DNA of 17,685 nucleotides from Clostridiales bacterium (GCA_019418225.1 DYCF01000053.1:10416-28100), one strand, 5' to 3'; shown: positions 1 through 6,998, counted from the first letter of the stretch. Program-made: numbers and translations. Notes: generated from the sequence alone by a model not told the origin.

Positions 1-260
1 ACTTCTTAGTTACAAGCCTTTAATTCTGCAAATATTCTGAGTGGTGGGTAAAAGAATGGGAGAAACTACTCCGTATGTAGACTATCAGCAGGAGAGAGCC
101 TCAACTTCTTAGTTACAAGCCTTTAATTCTGCAAATATTCTGAGTGGTGGGTAAAAGAGCAAGACAAACTACTTCGTGTGTAGGCCAGCAGTAGGTACCT
201 TTCCAACTTCTTAGTTACAAGCATTTGATTTTGTAAATATTTCTATGTGGGAAGTAAATT
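1..260. repeat. Non-coding tandem repeat, period about 103 bp, 2.5 units visible
   Basis: Unit 1 (1-103) and unit 2 (104-205) share an identical first 55 bases, beginning ACTTCTTAGTTACAAGC, then diverge while keeping a CTAC/GTAG mini-hairpin near their 3' parts. A third, decayed unit starts at 206 with the same 17 bases and fades by about 260. The array touches the left window edge, so more units may lie outside. No open reading frame spans the units and there are no cas genes. Function is unknown. Confidence 0.85.
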
Positions 261-531
261 ATGAGAGAGAGAGTTGAAAAAGAGAAATGAGGATGGAAAA
301 AACCAAGGCGTAAAAGGAAAGAGAAAGAGTTTGAATAAGTGGATGAAAAGTAGTAAACATATGTCCGTGAGTTGCGTACGGAAATGGGAAGAAATCGAAT
401 ATTTAGTATTGATGAGAGTGAAGAAAAATTTGGTGTTTTTCGACGCTCTCATGTTTTTTTACAAGGAATTGGAGAAAAAAGGGAGAGAAGGTGACAAAAT
501 ATACAAGGTTTTTTAGAATGTCCGATATCGC
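261..531. other. Non-coding A/G-rich stretch, no supported gene
   Basis: This stretch between the tandem repeats and the guaB promoter is purine-rich. A plus-strand open frame starting with TTG at 274 (80 codons) and a minus-strand frame opposite it are both low-complexity, lack a ribosome binding site and resemble no family I know. I treat the region as intergenic. Bases 268-297 resemble bases 6922-6955, just before another terminator. Confidence 0.55.
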
Positions 532-559
532 TTGACAATATCACAGAAAATATGATAAA
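532..559 (+). promoter_or_regulatory. Probable sigma-A promoter of guaB
   Basis: A perfect -35 box TTGACA (532-537) is followed 16 bases later by GATAAA (554-559) as -10, which matches the consensus at four of six positions. This places transcription start near 566, about 80 bases before the guaB start codon. Box quality supports it; the exact start is inferred. Confidence 0.6.
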
Positions 560-599
560 GTGTACGAAATATAATATTATTGTTTTAATGTTCGACTTT
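560..599. promoter_or_regulatory. Possible PurR operator (inverted PurBox-like pair)
   Basis: The minus strand of 587-599 reads AAAGTCGAACATT, matching 11 of 13 positions of the Bacillus PurBox consensus (AWWWCCGAACWWT, from memory). A weaker box in the opposite orientation, with CGAA at 565-568, lies 14 bases upstream. The pair overlaps the predicted guaB transcription start, where a repressor would block initiation. The spacing is slightly shorter than the 16-17 bases I recall for Bacillus, so this is tentative. Confidence 0.3.
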
Positions 600-646
600 T
601 ATTTTGAAAAGAAAAACAATTAGCATAACTTTTGGGAGGCAGTAAA

Positions 647-2101
647 ATGGCAAAGATTATAAAAGATGGTATCACATTTGATGATATTTTATTAGTTCCA
701 GGATATTCTAATGTATTACCTAAGGAAGTAGACTTATCAACTAATCTTACTAAAAAAATCAGACTTAATGTGCCTTTTATGAGTGCAGGAATGGACACTG
801 TAACAGAGGCAAGAATGGCAGTAGCTATTGCTAGACAAGGTGGTATTGGTATCATCCATAAAAATATGTCAATTGAAGAACAGGCAGACGAAGTAGATAA
901 AGTTAAACGTTCAGAAAATGGTGTTATCACAGATCCATTTTCATTAAGCCCAGAACACTTCGTATATGAAGCAAATGAACTTATGGCGAAATTCAGAATC
1001 TCAGGTGTCCCAATTACTGAGGACGGAAAACTCGTGGGTATCTTAACAAACCGTGACTTACGTTTCGAAACAAATCACAACCGTCAAATCAAAGAAGTTA
1101 TGACAAGCCAAAATCTTATTACAGCACCAGAAGGAACAAATTTAGCAGAAGCTAAAGCAATTCTTTCTGAACACCGTATTGAAAAATTACCAATCGTAGA
1201 TGCAGAAGGTAATTTAAAAGGTCTTATTACAATCAAAGATATTGAAAAAGCAATTATGTATCCTAAAGCTGCAAAAGATGCACAAGGTAGACTTTTAGTA
1301 GGTGCGGCAGTAGGCGTAACAGCAAATATTTTAGACCGTGTAGATGCGCTTGTAAAAGCTAAAGTTGACGTTATCACAATTGATACAGCGCACGGACATT
1401 CACAAGGTGTACTTGATACAGTTAAAAAAGTAAAAGAAAAATATCCAGAACTTCAAATCATTGCAGGTAATGTAGCAACAGCAGAAGCTACAAGAGCACT
1501 TATTGAAGCTGGTGCAGATTGCGTTAAAGTAGGTATTGGACCTGGTTCTATTTGTACAACACGCGTTGTAGCTGGTGTAGGGGTACCTCAAATCACAGCT
1601 ATCGAAGATTGTGCAAAAGCTGCAGCAGAATATGGGGTACCAGTTATCGCTGATGGTGGTATTAAATATTCTGGGGACGTAGTTAAAGCTATCGGTATGG
1701 GTGCTAGCGTATGTATGATGGGGTCAATGCTTGCTGGTTGTGAAGAGAGCCCAGGAGCAGTTGAATTATACCAAGGAAGAAAATACAAAGTATACCGTGG
1801 TATGGGATCAATTGCAGCTATGGAAAAAGGTAGCAAAGATAGATACTTCCAAGAAGATGCTAAAAAATTAGTTCCAGAAGGTGTAGAAGGACGTGTAGCT
1901 TATAAAGGTTATGTAGCGGATACAGTATACCAAATGGTAGGTGGACTTCGCGCAGGTATGGGATACGCTGGAGCTAGAACAATTGATGAACTTAGAGAAA
2001 AAGCACAGTTCGTGAAAATTACAAGTGCTGGTCTTAAAGAAAGTCATCCACATGATATCCAAATTACAAAAGAAGCACCTAACTATAGTGTAGATTACTA
2101 G
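647..2101 (+). CDS. guaB: Inosine-5'-monophosphate dehydrogenase
   Basis: Cytoplasmic IMP dehydrogenase, which oxidises IMP to XMP with NAD+, the committed step of guanine nucleotide synthesis. The 484-residue product has the usual family length. A (beta/alpha)8 barrel is interrupted at about residues 93-205 by two CBS domains, the allosteric Bateman module. The catalytic loop GPGSICTTR carries Cys303, and the phosphate-binding GGLRAGMGY and flap RYFQ motifs are present near the C-terminus. I chose the ATG at 647, which reads MAKIIKDG and has GGGAGG at 634-639 eight bases upstream. An in-frame TTG at 632 would overlap that ribosome binding site. Codons are biased as in highly expressed genes. 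A terminator follows immediately, so it seems monocistronic, although guaA, the next enzyme of the pathway, lies downstream on the same strand. Confidence 0.98.
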   Translation: MAKIIKDGITFDDILLVPGYSNVLPKEVDLSTNLTKKIRLNVPFMSAGMDTVTEARMAVAIARQGGIGIIHKNMSIEEQADEVDKVKRSENGVITDPFSLSPEHFVYEANELMAKFRISGVPITEDGKLVGILTNRDLRFETNHNRQIKEVMTSQNLITAPEGTNLAEAKAILSEHRIEKLPIVDAEGNLKGLITIKDIEKAIMYPKAAKDAQGRLLVGAAVGVTANILDRVDALVKAKVDVITIDTAHGHSQGVLDTVKKVKEKYPELQIIAGNVATAEATRALIEAGADCVKVGIGPGSICTTRVVAGVGVPQITAIEDCAKAAAEYGVPVIADGGIKYSGDVVKAIGMGASVCMMGSMLAGCEESPGAVELYQGRKYKVYRGMGSIAAMEKGSKDRYFQEDAKKLVPEGVEGRVAYKGYVADTVYQMVGGLRAGMGYAGARTIDELREKAQFVKITSAGLKESHPHDIQITKEAPNYSVDY

Positions 2102-2109
2102 GAGAGACC

Positions 2110-2141
2110 GGAATTTGGAGGGCTTATATCCTCCAAATTTC
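2110..2141 (+). terminator. Hairpin terminator after guaB
   Basis: AATTTGGAGG (2112-2121) pairs perfectly with CCTCCAAATT (2130-2139) around an 8-base loop, nine bases after the guaB stop. The following T-run is short, so termination could be incomplete. Confidence 0.6.
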
Positions 2142-2595
2142 TAATTCCTAGATAATGCACTACCCCATAGTTGAAAAAGGGTGCACGAGAAGAGGTTGGG
2201 TGCATGGAGGGGTAATGAGTTGTAGCAATGAATAGTTAAGGATATTACTAATATTGCTAAGAGGTTATAAAACTCACTCCGCAACCAATGCTACAGATAC
2301 CACAAACTCTGTTTCCTACTTCATAGTAAGAGCTTCGATATAGTTGAAAAAGGTGCCGAGGGTGGAGAGTGCCTGGGTAAGAGCTTAAGTATAGCTGAAA
2401 GATATTAAAGATATTTGCTAGGAAGAGGAAAGTGTACTTTTTAGTTGATGGTAAGTAGTTGTTGTCATAAAAAGTAATAAATGATTAAATATATCTAGAA
2501 AAATTTGTGAAAATAGTGTAATATAGTAGAAATATAAAAGACCAAGAGAATCAATGATGGTTGGATTTGTGGTAAATTTAAGGAGGAAGAAAGAA
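2142..2595. other. Long intergenic region with degenerate repeats before guaA
   Basis: About 450 bases without a gene. ATAGTTGAAAAAGG occurs at 2167-2180 and again at 2340-2353, and both copies are followed, after diverged sequence, by a GATATTA...ATATT...GCTA...AGAGG tail ending near 2254 and 2428. A shorter repeat, TAAGAGCTT-N3-TATAG, lies at 2327-2343 and 2378-2394. TGCAC/GTGCA (2156-2160 and 2181-2185) can form a hairpin. I looked for and did not find the conserved core of a purine riboswitch. Confidence 0.6.
2462..2490 (+). promoter_or_regulatory. Candidate promoter of guaA
   Basis: TTGTCA (2462-2467, 5 of 6 consensus bases) is separated by 17 bases from TTAAAT (2485-2490, 4 of 6). An alternative extended -10, TGTAATAT at 2517-2524, lies closer to the gene. 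The choice between them is uncertain. Confidence 0.4.
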
Positions 2596-4137
2596 ATGAA
2601 GCATGAACTGGTAATAGTTCTAGATTTTGGTGGTCAGTACAACCAATTAATCGCAAGACGTGTAAGAGAAAATAATGTATATTGTGAGGTACATCCTTAT
2701 AATATTAGTCTTGAAAAAATTAAAGAAATGAATCCTAAAGGGATTATCTTTACAGGTGGTCCTAATAGTGTATATGCAGCAGATTCACCAGTTTGTGGTA
2801 AAGAAATTTTCGAATTAGGTATTCCTGTACTTGGAATTTGCTATGGTTCTCAGCTTACAGCACACCTTTTAGGTGGTAAGGTAGAAACAGCGCCTGTAAG
2901 TGAATATGGAAAAACAGAAGTAAATGTAGATACAACATCTAAATTATTTGAAGGTGTATCACCTTCTACAATTTGTTGGATGAGCCATACAGATTATATT
3001 GCTGAGGCACCAGCAGACTTCAAAGTGACAGCACATACACCAGTATGTCCAGTAGCAGCTATGGAAAATGCTGAAAAAGGCATTTATGCAGTACAATTCC
3101 ATCCAGAAGTTATGCACACACAAGAAGGTATGACAATGCTTTCAAACTTCGTTAAAAACATCTGTGAATGTGAAGGCGACTGGAGAATGGATTCATTCGT
3201 AGAAGCTACTATTACATCACTTCGTGAAAAAATTGGCGATGGAAAAGTATTATGCGCATTATCAGGTGGAGTAGATTCATCAGTAGCAGCAGTACTTCTT
3301 TCTAAAGCAATCGGAAAACAACTTACATGCGTATTTGTAGACCACGGTTTACTTAGAAAAAATGAAGGGGACGAAGTAGAAGCAGTATTCGGACCAGAAG
3401 GACACTATGACCTTAACTTCATTCGTGTAAATGCACAAGAAAGATTCTACGAAAAATTAAAAGGCGTAGAAGAACCAGAAGCTAAGAGAAAAATCATCGG
3501 TGAAGAATTCATCCGTGTATTTGAAGAAGAAGCACAAAAAATCGGTGCAGTAGATTACTTAGTACAAGGAACAATCTACCCAGACGTTATCGAAAGTGGA
3601 CTTGGTAAATCAGCAGTCATCAAATCACACCACAATGTAGGTGGACTTCCTGACTGTGTAGATTTCAAAGAAATCGTTGAACCACTTAGACTTCTCTTCA
3701 AAGATGAAGTACGTAAAGCAGGTCTTGAACTCGGTATCCCAGAATACTTAGTATTTAGACAACCATTCCCAGGCCCAGGTCTCGGAATCCGTATTATCGG
3801 AGAAGTAACAGCAGAAAAAGTACGCATCGTACAAGACGCTGACTGGATTTACAGAGAAGAAATTGCCAAAGCAGGCGTAGACAAAAACTTAGGCCAATAT
3901 TTCGCAGCTCTTACTAACATGCGTTCAGTAGGTGTAATGGGTGACGAAAGAACATACGACTACGCAGTAGCACTACGTGCCGTAACAACAAGCGACTTCA
4001 TGACAGCAGAATCAGCAGACTTACCATGGGAAGTACTTGGAAAAGTTACTACTAGAATCGTAAACGAAGTTAAAGGGGTTAACCGTGTCTTATACGACTG
4101 CACAGGAAAACCACCTGCAACGATTGAGTTTGAATAA
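2596..4137 (+). CDS. guaA: GMP synthase (glutamine-hydrolysing)
   Basis: GuaA aminates XMP to GMP using ATP and the amide nitrogen of glutamine, acting directly after GuaB in the cytoplasm. The 513-residue product has the full family length. An N-terminal class I glutamine amidotransferase domain (about 1-190) carries the triad Cys82 (GICYGSQ), His169 and Glu171 (QFHPEV). The ATP-pyrophosphatase domain has the P-loop SGGVDSS at 223-229. The C-terminal dimerisation domain contains RQPFPGPGLGIRI and ends in KPPATIEFE, typical of bacterial GuaA. The start at 2596 has AGGAGG at 2581-2586 upstream. An in-frame ATG at 2554 would add 14 residues containing the ribosome binding site and is rejected. 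Codon use matches guaB and indicates high expression. Confidence 0.98.
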   Translation: MKHELVIVLDFGGQYNQLIARRVRENNVYCEVHPYNISLEKIKEMNPKGIIFTGGPNSVYAADSPVCGKEIFELGIPVLGICYGSQLTAHLLGGKVETAPVSEYGKTEVNVDTTSKLFEGVSPSTICWMSHTDYIAEAPADFKVTAHTPVCPVAAMENAEKGIYAVQFHPEVMHTQEGMTMLSNFVKNICECEGDWRMDSFVEATITSLREKIGDGKVLCALSGGVDSSVAAVLLSKAIGKQLTCVFVDHGLLRKNEGDEVEAVFGPEGHYDLNFIRVNAQERFYEKLKGVEEPEAKRKIIGEEFIRVFEEEAQKIGAVDYLVQGTIYPDVIESGLGKSAVIKSHHNVGGLPDCVDFKEIVEPLRLLFKDEVRKAGLELGIPEYLVFRQPFPGPGLGIRIIGEVTAEKVRIVQDADWIYREEIAKAGVDKNLGQYFAALTNMRSVGVMGDERTYDYAVALRAVTTSDFMTAESADLPWEVLGKVTTRIVNEVKGVNRVLYDCTGKPPATIEFE

Positions 4138-4159
4138 TCACGTAAGCTTGTAGCAATGC

Positions 4160-4228
4160 AAAAAAATACAGGCATCAACTACCGTTGAGAGCTCGCTCTC
4201 ATAAGGTAGTTGATGCCTGTATTTTTTT
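4160..4228. terminator. Very long bidirectional terminator after guaA
   Basis: A perfect 24-bp inverted repeat: 4160-4183 (seven A, then TACAGGCATCAACTACC) pairs with 4205-4228, which ends in seven T. The 21-base loop holds a smaller hairpin GAGAG/CTCTC (4187-4191 and 4196-4200). It starts 22 bases after the guaA stop. The A-run and T-run would allow termination in both directions. Confidence 0.9.
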
Positions 4229-4309
4229 ATAGGGCGGAGCCCGTGTAGAAAGTAATTTGACATGGTTTTGGTCAAATTACTTTCTACGCACTGCTACCAA
4301 CACCGAAGC
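4188..4309. repeat. 122-bp direct repeat, copy A
   Basis: This covers the loop and right arm of the guaA terminator, then a second long hairpin and a tail ending CACCGAAGC. It recurs at 4329-4450 at a constant offset of 141 bases with no gaps and, by my count, seven mismatches. Confidence 0.9.
4243..4289. repeat. Long hairpin inside repeat copy A
   Basis: GTGTAGAAAGTAATTTGAC (4243-4261) pairs along all 19 positions, with one G-T wobble, with 4271-4289, leaving a 9-base loop. There is no T-run, so it is not an ordinary terminator. In copy B the left arm has lost several pairings while the right arm is unchanged. Confidence 0.75.
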
Positions 4310-4328
4310 AAGGCAGAAACCAAGCAAA

Positions 4329-4450
4329 AGAGCTCGCTCTCATAAGGTAGTTGATGCCTGTATTTTTTTATAATGCGAAGCCCGTGTAAAGAATAATTTG
4401 ACATGGTTTTAGTCAAATTACTTTCTACGCACTGCTACCAACACCGAAGC
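4329..4450. repeat. 122-bp direct repeat, copy B
   Basis: Second copy of the element at 4188-4309. It contains the right arm and T-run of the guaA terminator (4346-4369) but not the left arm, so it cannot form that hairpin on its own. Three of its changes fall in the left arm of the second hairpin. This suggests a duplication that is now decaying. Confidence 0.9.
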
Positions 4451-4538
4451 CAACTTGAAACTCAACTTGGCACCCAATCTAATAGTCCACTTACCTTGAG
4501 GATTTTTCATTTTTATAAGCATAGTAGCATGTGATTTA

Positions 4539-4567
4539 TTGAAAATATAGGGTGTTTGCGATAGTAT
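4539..4567 (+). promoter_or_regulatory. Candidate promoter of the GNAT gene
   Basis: TTGAAA (4539-4544) and TAGTAT (4562-4567) are separated by exactly 17 bases and lie 47 bases before the start codon. Confidence 0.45.
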
Positions 4568-4613
4568 GTTATCAGTTAGACAAATAAGAATTTGTGAAAG
4601 GAAATAAATTTTT

Positions 4614-5123
4614 ATGGTTGATTTGATTGAAGTAACTGAAAAAGAGAAAGCAGTGTTATTTAATCTTTTGGAAAAATATCTATATGAATTCTCACAATGG
4701 GAGAAAACAGATGTTAATGATGATGGTCTATATAATTATGAATGGCTTGATTATTATTTAACTGAGAAAAACAGGTATCCATACTTAATAAAAGTTGATG
4801 ATAGATTAGCCGGTTTTGTAATGATCAGTGATTATCCGGAAGTGCCAGAGAAAACAACAGATTTTTGCCTTTCAGAGTTTTTTATAATGTATAAATACAG
4901 AAGAAGTGGATATGGCCGAAATGCTGCATTTCAAGTTTTAGATAAACACCATGGTAGATGGCAGCTCAAGTGTCATCCACATAACCTTGCGTCTGTACAT
5001 TTTTGGAATACTGTGGTAGATGAATATACAAAAGGAAAATACGAAGTGGTAGAAGGTTATCCGAATTGTGAAGTTGATTATGATGACGGAACACCTGCTA
5101 ATGTATTCTTTTTTGAAAATTAG
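4614..5123 (+). CDS. GNAT-family N-acetyltransferase
   Basis: A 169-residue protein of the Gcn5-related N-acetyltransferase fold, which transfers an acetyl group from acetyl-CoA to an amine. The acetyl-CoA pyrophosphate loop appears as R-R-S-G-Y-G at residues 96-101, preceded by the beta-4 strand LSEFFIMYKY, and the usual N-x-A-S-x-x-F-W segment follows at about 124-131. The length suits a single GNAT domain. There is no signal peptide or membrane segment, so it is cytoplasmic. The start has a modest AAAGGA site 11 bases upstream. It appears to be a single-gene unit between the guaA repeats and the nitroreductase promoter. The substrate cannot be told from sequence; small molecules, antibiotics and protein N-termini are all possible. 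Confidence 0.85.
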   Translation: MVDLIEVTEKEKAVLFNLLEKYLYEFSQWEKTDVNDDGLYNYEWLDYYLTEKNRYPYLIKVDDRLAGFVMISDYPEVPEKTTDFCLSEFFIMYKYRRSGYGRNAAFQVLDKHHGRWQLKCHPHNLASVHFWNTVVDEYTKGKYEVVEGYPNCEVDYDDGTPANVFFFEN

Positions 5124-5347
5124 CTGCATTAATATATTCTTACATGGCTACTAGCCCGACAGTCAACTATAAATATGTCGATAAAAGTTATTAAGAACTA
5201 TACGAGAAATAGTTATTTTGTACACGGGAGAAATGATACAAAAAATTACATTATGACGCTACTTTTATAATTTGTATATAGTGCATGGAAATGATGGGAA
5301 TTATTCGTCTCGATTTTCTTTACCATTAAATTATATAAAAATTAATA

Positions 5348-5356
5348 TGTTATAAT
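5348..5356 (+). promoter_or_regulatory. Extended -10 promoter of the nitroreductase-arsR unit
   Basis: TGTTATAAT (5348-5356) is a perfect extended -10 with no good -35 box, as is common when the TG motif is present. It lies 46 bases before the nitroreductase start. Confidence 0.5.
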
Positions 5357-5357
5357 T

Positions 5358-5373
5358 GTTCAAACCAATGAAC
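5358..5373. promoter_or_regulatory. Operator-like dyad next to the -10 box
   Basis: GTTCA-AACCAA-TGAAC is a perfect 5-bp inverted repeat with a 6-base centre, covering the predicted transcription start. The unit encodes an ArsR-type repressor as its last gene, so autoregulation through this site is a reasonable inference. Confidence 0.35.
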
Positions 5374-5401
5374 TAAACAATGTATAATGGAGGATTGAAT
5401 G

Positions 5402-6058
5402 ATGGAATTACTAGATATTATGAAAGCAAGACATAGTGTAAGACAATATCAGGATAGAAAAATCGAAGAAAGTATTCGTAAGGAATTAAAGGCATGTTTA
5501 GATGATTGTAATAAAGAGAGTGGATTGCATATACAGATTATTTACGATGAAGATAAATGCTTTGATACAATGATGGCACGTTACGGAAAGTTTACTGGTG
5601 TAACAAATTATATTGCACTTGTGGGAAAGAATTCTGAGACATTAGAGGAAATAGCAGGATACTATGGAGAAAAGCTTGTCTTGAAGGCACAGGAGCTTGG
5701 GCTGAATACATGTTGGGTGGCTATGACTTATGGAAAAGGAAAATGTGCAGCCAAAATAGACAAAGGTGAAAAGCTTGTGTGCGTTATCGCACTTGGGTAT
5801 GGACAGACACAGGGAATGCCACATAAGAATAAGGATTTGGCACAAGTATGTAACCTGGGAGAAGGTCAGCCTAGTTGGTTTTTAAAAGGTATGGAAGCAG
5901 CATTGCTTGCACCAACAGCCATGAACCAGCAGAAGTTTTATTTTTGCTTCTAAAATAATCAGGTGTCAGTAAAGGCTGGTTTAGGGTTTTATACAAAGCT
6001 TGACTTGGGAATTGTGAAATATCATTTTGAAGCAGTATCAGGCCATAAGATAAAGTAA
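5402..6058 (+). pseudogene. Nitroreductase-family gene interrupted by an in-frame TAA
   Basis: The reading frame encodes a nitroreductase-like flavoprotein: the FMN-binding start RHSVRQY is at residues 10-16 and LLAPTAMNQQKF near 170. These enzymes reduce nitro, quinone or flavin substrates with NAD(P)H. After KFYFCF a TAA stop (5951-5953) ends the frame at 183 residues. Reading on in the same frame gives NNQVSVKAGLGFYTKLDLG and a further stretch to a TAA at 6056-6058. KAGLGFYTKLDLGIVKYHFE is the usual C-terminus of this family, so the stop interrupts the gene rather than ending it. No frameshift is needed; one base change (for example GAA to TAA) is enough. ATG 5402 lies eight bases after GGAGG (5389-5393); the ATG at 5399 is too close. 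A truncated product, suppression or a sequencing error remain possible. Confidence 0.8.
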
Positions 6059-6069
6059 GGAGTAGATAA

Positions 6070-6429
6070 ATGGATATAGAAGAGAACATCAGAGAGTTAG
6101 CGGAAGGATTTGCAAGCTGCAAGAAAATACTAAATGCAATTGGAGATGAAAATAGACAACATTTGATATTGGAGATGTTACAGATTAAAGAATGTAGTGG
6201 TGTTAGAGTTGGTACCATTACAGAAAAGACAAATCTTTCAAGGCCTGCGGTATCCCATCATTTACAAATATTAAAAAATGCAGGGATTATTAAAATGCGT
6301 CGAGAGGGAACAAAAAATTATTATTATTTTGATATGGATATGGAAGCTTTTGATAATCTAATCCATATGTTGCAATTAGCAAAAGATATTACTGCAATGC
6401 TTCCAAACAGGAGTGGGGAAGATGATTAA
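6070..6429 (+). CDS. ArsR-family winged-helix transcriptional regulator
   Basis: A 119-residue ArsR/SmtB-like repressor. A helical N-terminus (1-40) leads to a winged helix-turn-helix. The recognition helix is SRPAVSHHLQILKNAG (about 57-72), followed by the wing KMRREGTKNYYYF. The metal-binding ELCVCD motif of classical ArsR proteins is absent, so it probably senses something other than arsenic-type ions, perhaps a redox or small-molecule signal. AAGGAG lies nine bases before the start. It begins 11 bases after the restored end of the nitroreductase frame, implying co-transcription and probably control of that unit through the dyad at 5358-5373. No clear terminator follows. Confidence 0.9.
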   Translation: MDIEENIRELAEGFASCKKILNAIGDENRQHLILEMLQIKECSGVRVGTITEKTNLSRPAVSHHLQILKNAGIIKMRREGTKNYYYFDMDMEAFDNLIHMLQLAKDITAMLPNRSGEDD

Positions 6430-6630
6430 AAAAACTATAGGGAATGTACCTTTTCTATGACATATACTTAAGTGTACAAGCAAAGCAGCTCCAACAAAGT
6501 ATCCGCCACACAGCTTACTCTTTAATCCTAAAGTAGCGATATCTAACGTTTTCATACGCGCACTATTAATACTGACGGCTGCGACGATGCCAAGTGGACT
6601 ACTAAGATAGGAAAAGCTACGTAAGTACAA
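6430..6630 (-). pseudogene. Possible degraded membrane-protein remnant
   Basis: This stretch has no plus-strand gene. The minus strand reads about 60 hydrophobic residues, including SSPLGIVAAVSINSARMKTL followed by DIATLGLKSKLCGGYFVGAA. The ALGLKS-like run and following Gly-Gly loosely recall the last helices of UPF0324/YeiH-type transporters. There is no proper start, ribosome binding site or upstream part, so at best it is a decayed fragment. A chance open frame is quite possible. Confidence 0.2.
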
Positions 6631-6658
6631 CCTTTTTATAAATTTAAAAATAAAATTC

Positions 6659-6998
6659 TCAGAAGGCCTTTGAACTTTGCGGGGACCCGAACTGCTTGAG
6701 GCAGTTTATATGTAGCAAGGGGAAAAGGACAGCCTCCCACTTCTTCTGATCTTTGGAAAATCTATACTTTAAGCAAGCTCTCCTGTTAGGGTGTATGACT
6801 CGTTTTTAAAGGGCGTTAAATACTGGGAGGCTATTTATGGGGACTATGTGTCTAGGTGTTGTAACGATTAGAAAGTGTGTTATGACAGTTCTCTTTAAAA
6901 GCAGGCGTGCTTATTTAAAGTAGAGAGTGGAAAAAGAAATGAGGAAGTATGGAGATAAAAATAGCATTCACTAATTAAAATTGGTGGATGCTATTTTT
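6659..6998 (+). ncRNA. Candidate structured non-coding RNA with a pseudoknot
   Basis: These bases can be folded by hand into nested helices. The helices are TCAGAAG/CTTCTGA (6659-6665, 6743-6749), CCTTT/AAAGG (6667-6671, 6724-6728), CTTTGC/GCAAGG (6675-6680, 6715-6720) and AACTGC/GCAGTT (6690-6695, 6701-6706). AGCCTCCCA (6731-6739) inside the outer helix pairs over 9 bp with TGGGAGGCT (6824-6832) outside it, which is a pseudoknot. CTTTAA/TTAAAG (6767-6772, 6806-6811) closes a hairpin in between. Two 3' hairpins follow (6857-6865 with 6879-6887; 6893-6899 with 6914-6920), then a terminator. It does not match tmRNA, RNase P RNA, SRP RNA or riboswitch cores I can recall. The 5' end and promoter are unclear, with TAAAAT at 6651-6656 the only -10-like box. 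Confidence 0.4.
6957..6998 (+). terminator. Terminator ending the candidate RNA
   Basis: AAAAATAGCATTCACTAAT (6957-6975) pairs with 6980-6998 with two G-T wobbles and ends in a run of five T. ATAGCATTCACTAATTAA is identical to bases of the terminator at 10630-10674. Confidence 0.85.

Noticed and set aside
1..260. CRISPR-like array from the regular repeats
   Set aside because: The conserved block is 55 bases, too long; the intervening parts are related to each other; there are only 2.5 units and no cas genes.
274..516. 80-codon plus-strand open frame, and the 69-codon frame opposite it
   Set aside because: TTG start without a ribosome binding site, low-complexity Lys/Glu/Arg composition, no recognisable family, embedded in purine-rich intergenic DNA.
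632..646. Upstream TTG start for guaB
   Set aside because: It lies inside the ribosome binding site GGGAGG; ATG 647 gives the normal family N-terminus and length.
2142..2595. Purine (guanine) riboswitch upstream of guaA
   Set aside because: The conserved junction motifs of the purine aptamer were not found in this gap or upstream of guaB.
5216..5243. Hairpin TTTTGTA/TACAAAA as terminator of the GNAT gene
   Set aside because: The stem is short and AT-only apart from one pair, the loop is 14 bases, and no T-run follows on the plus strand.
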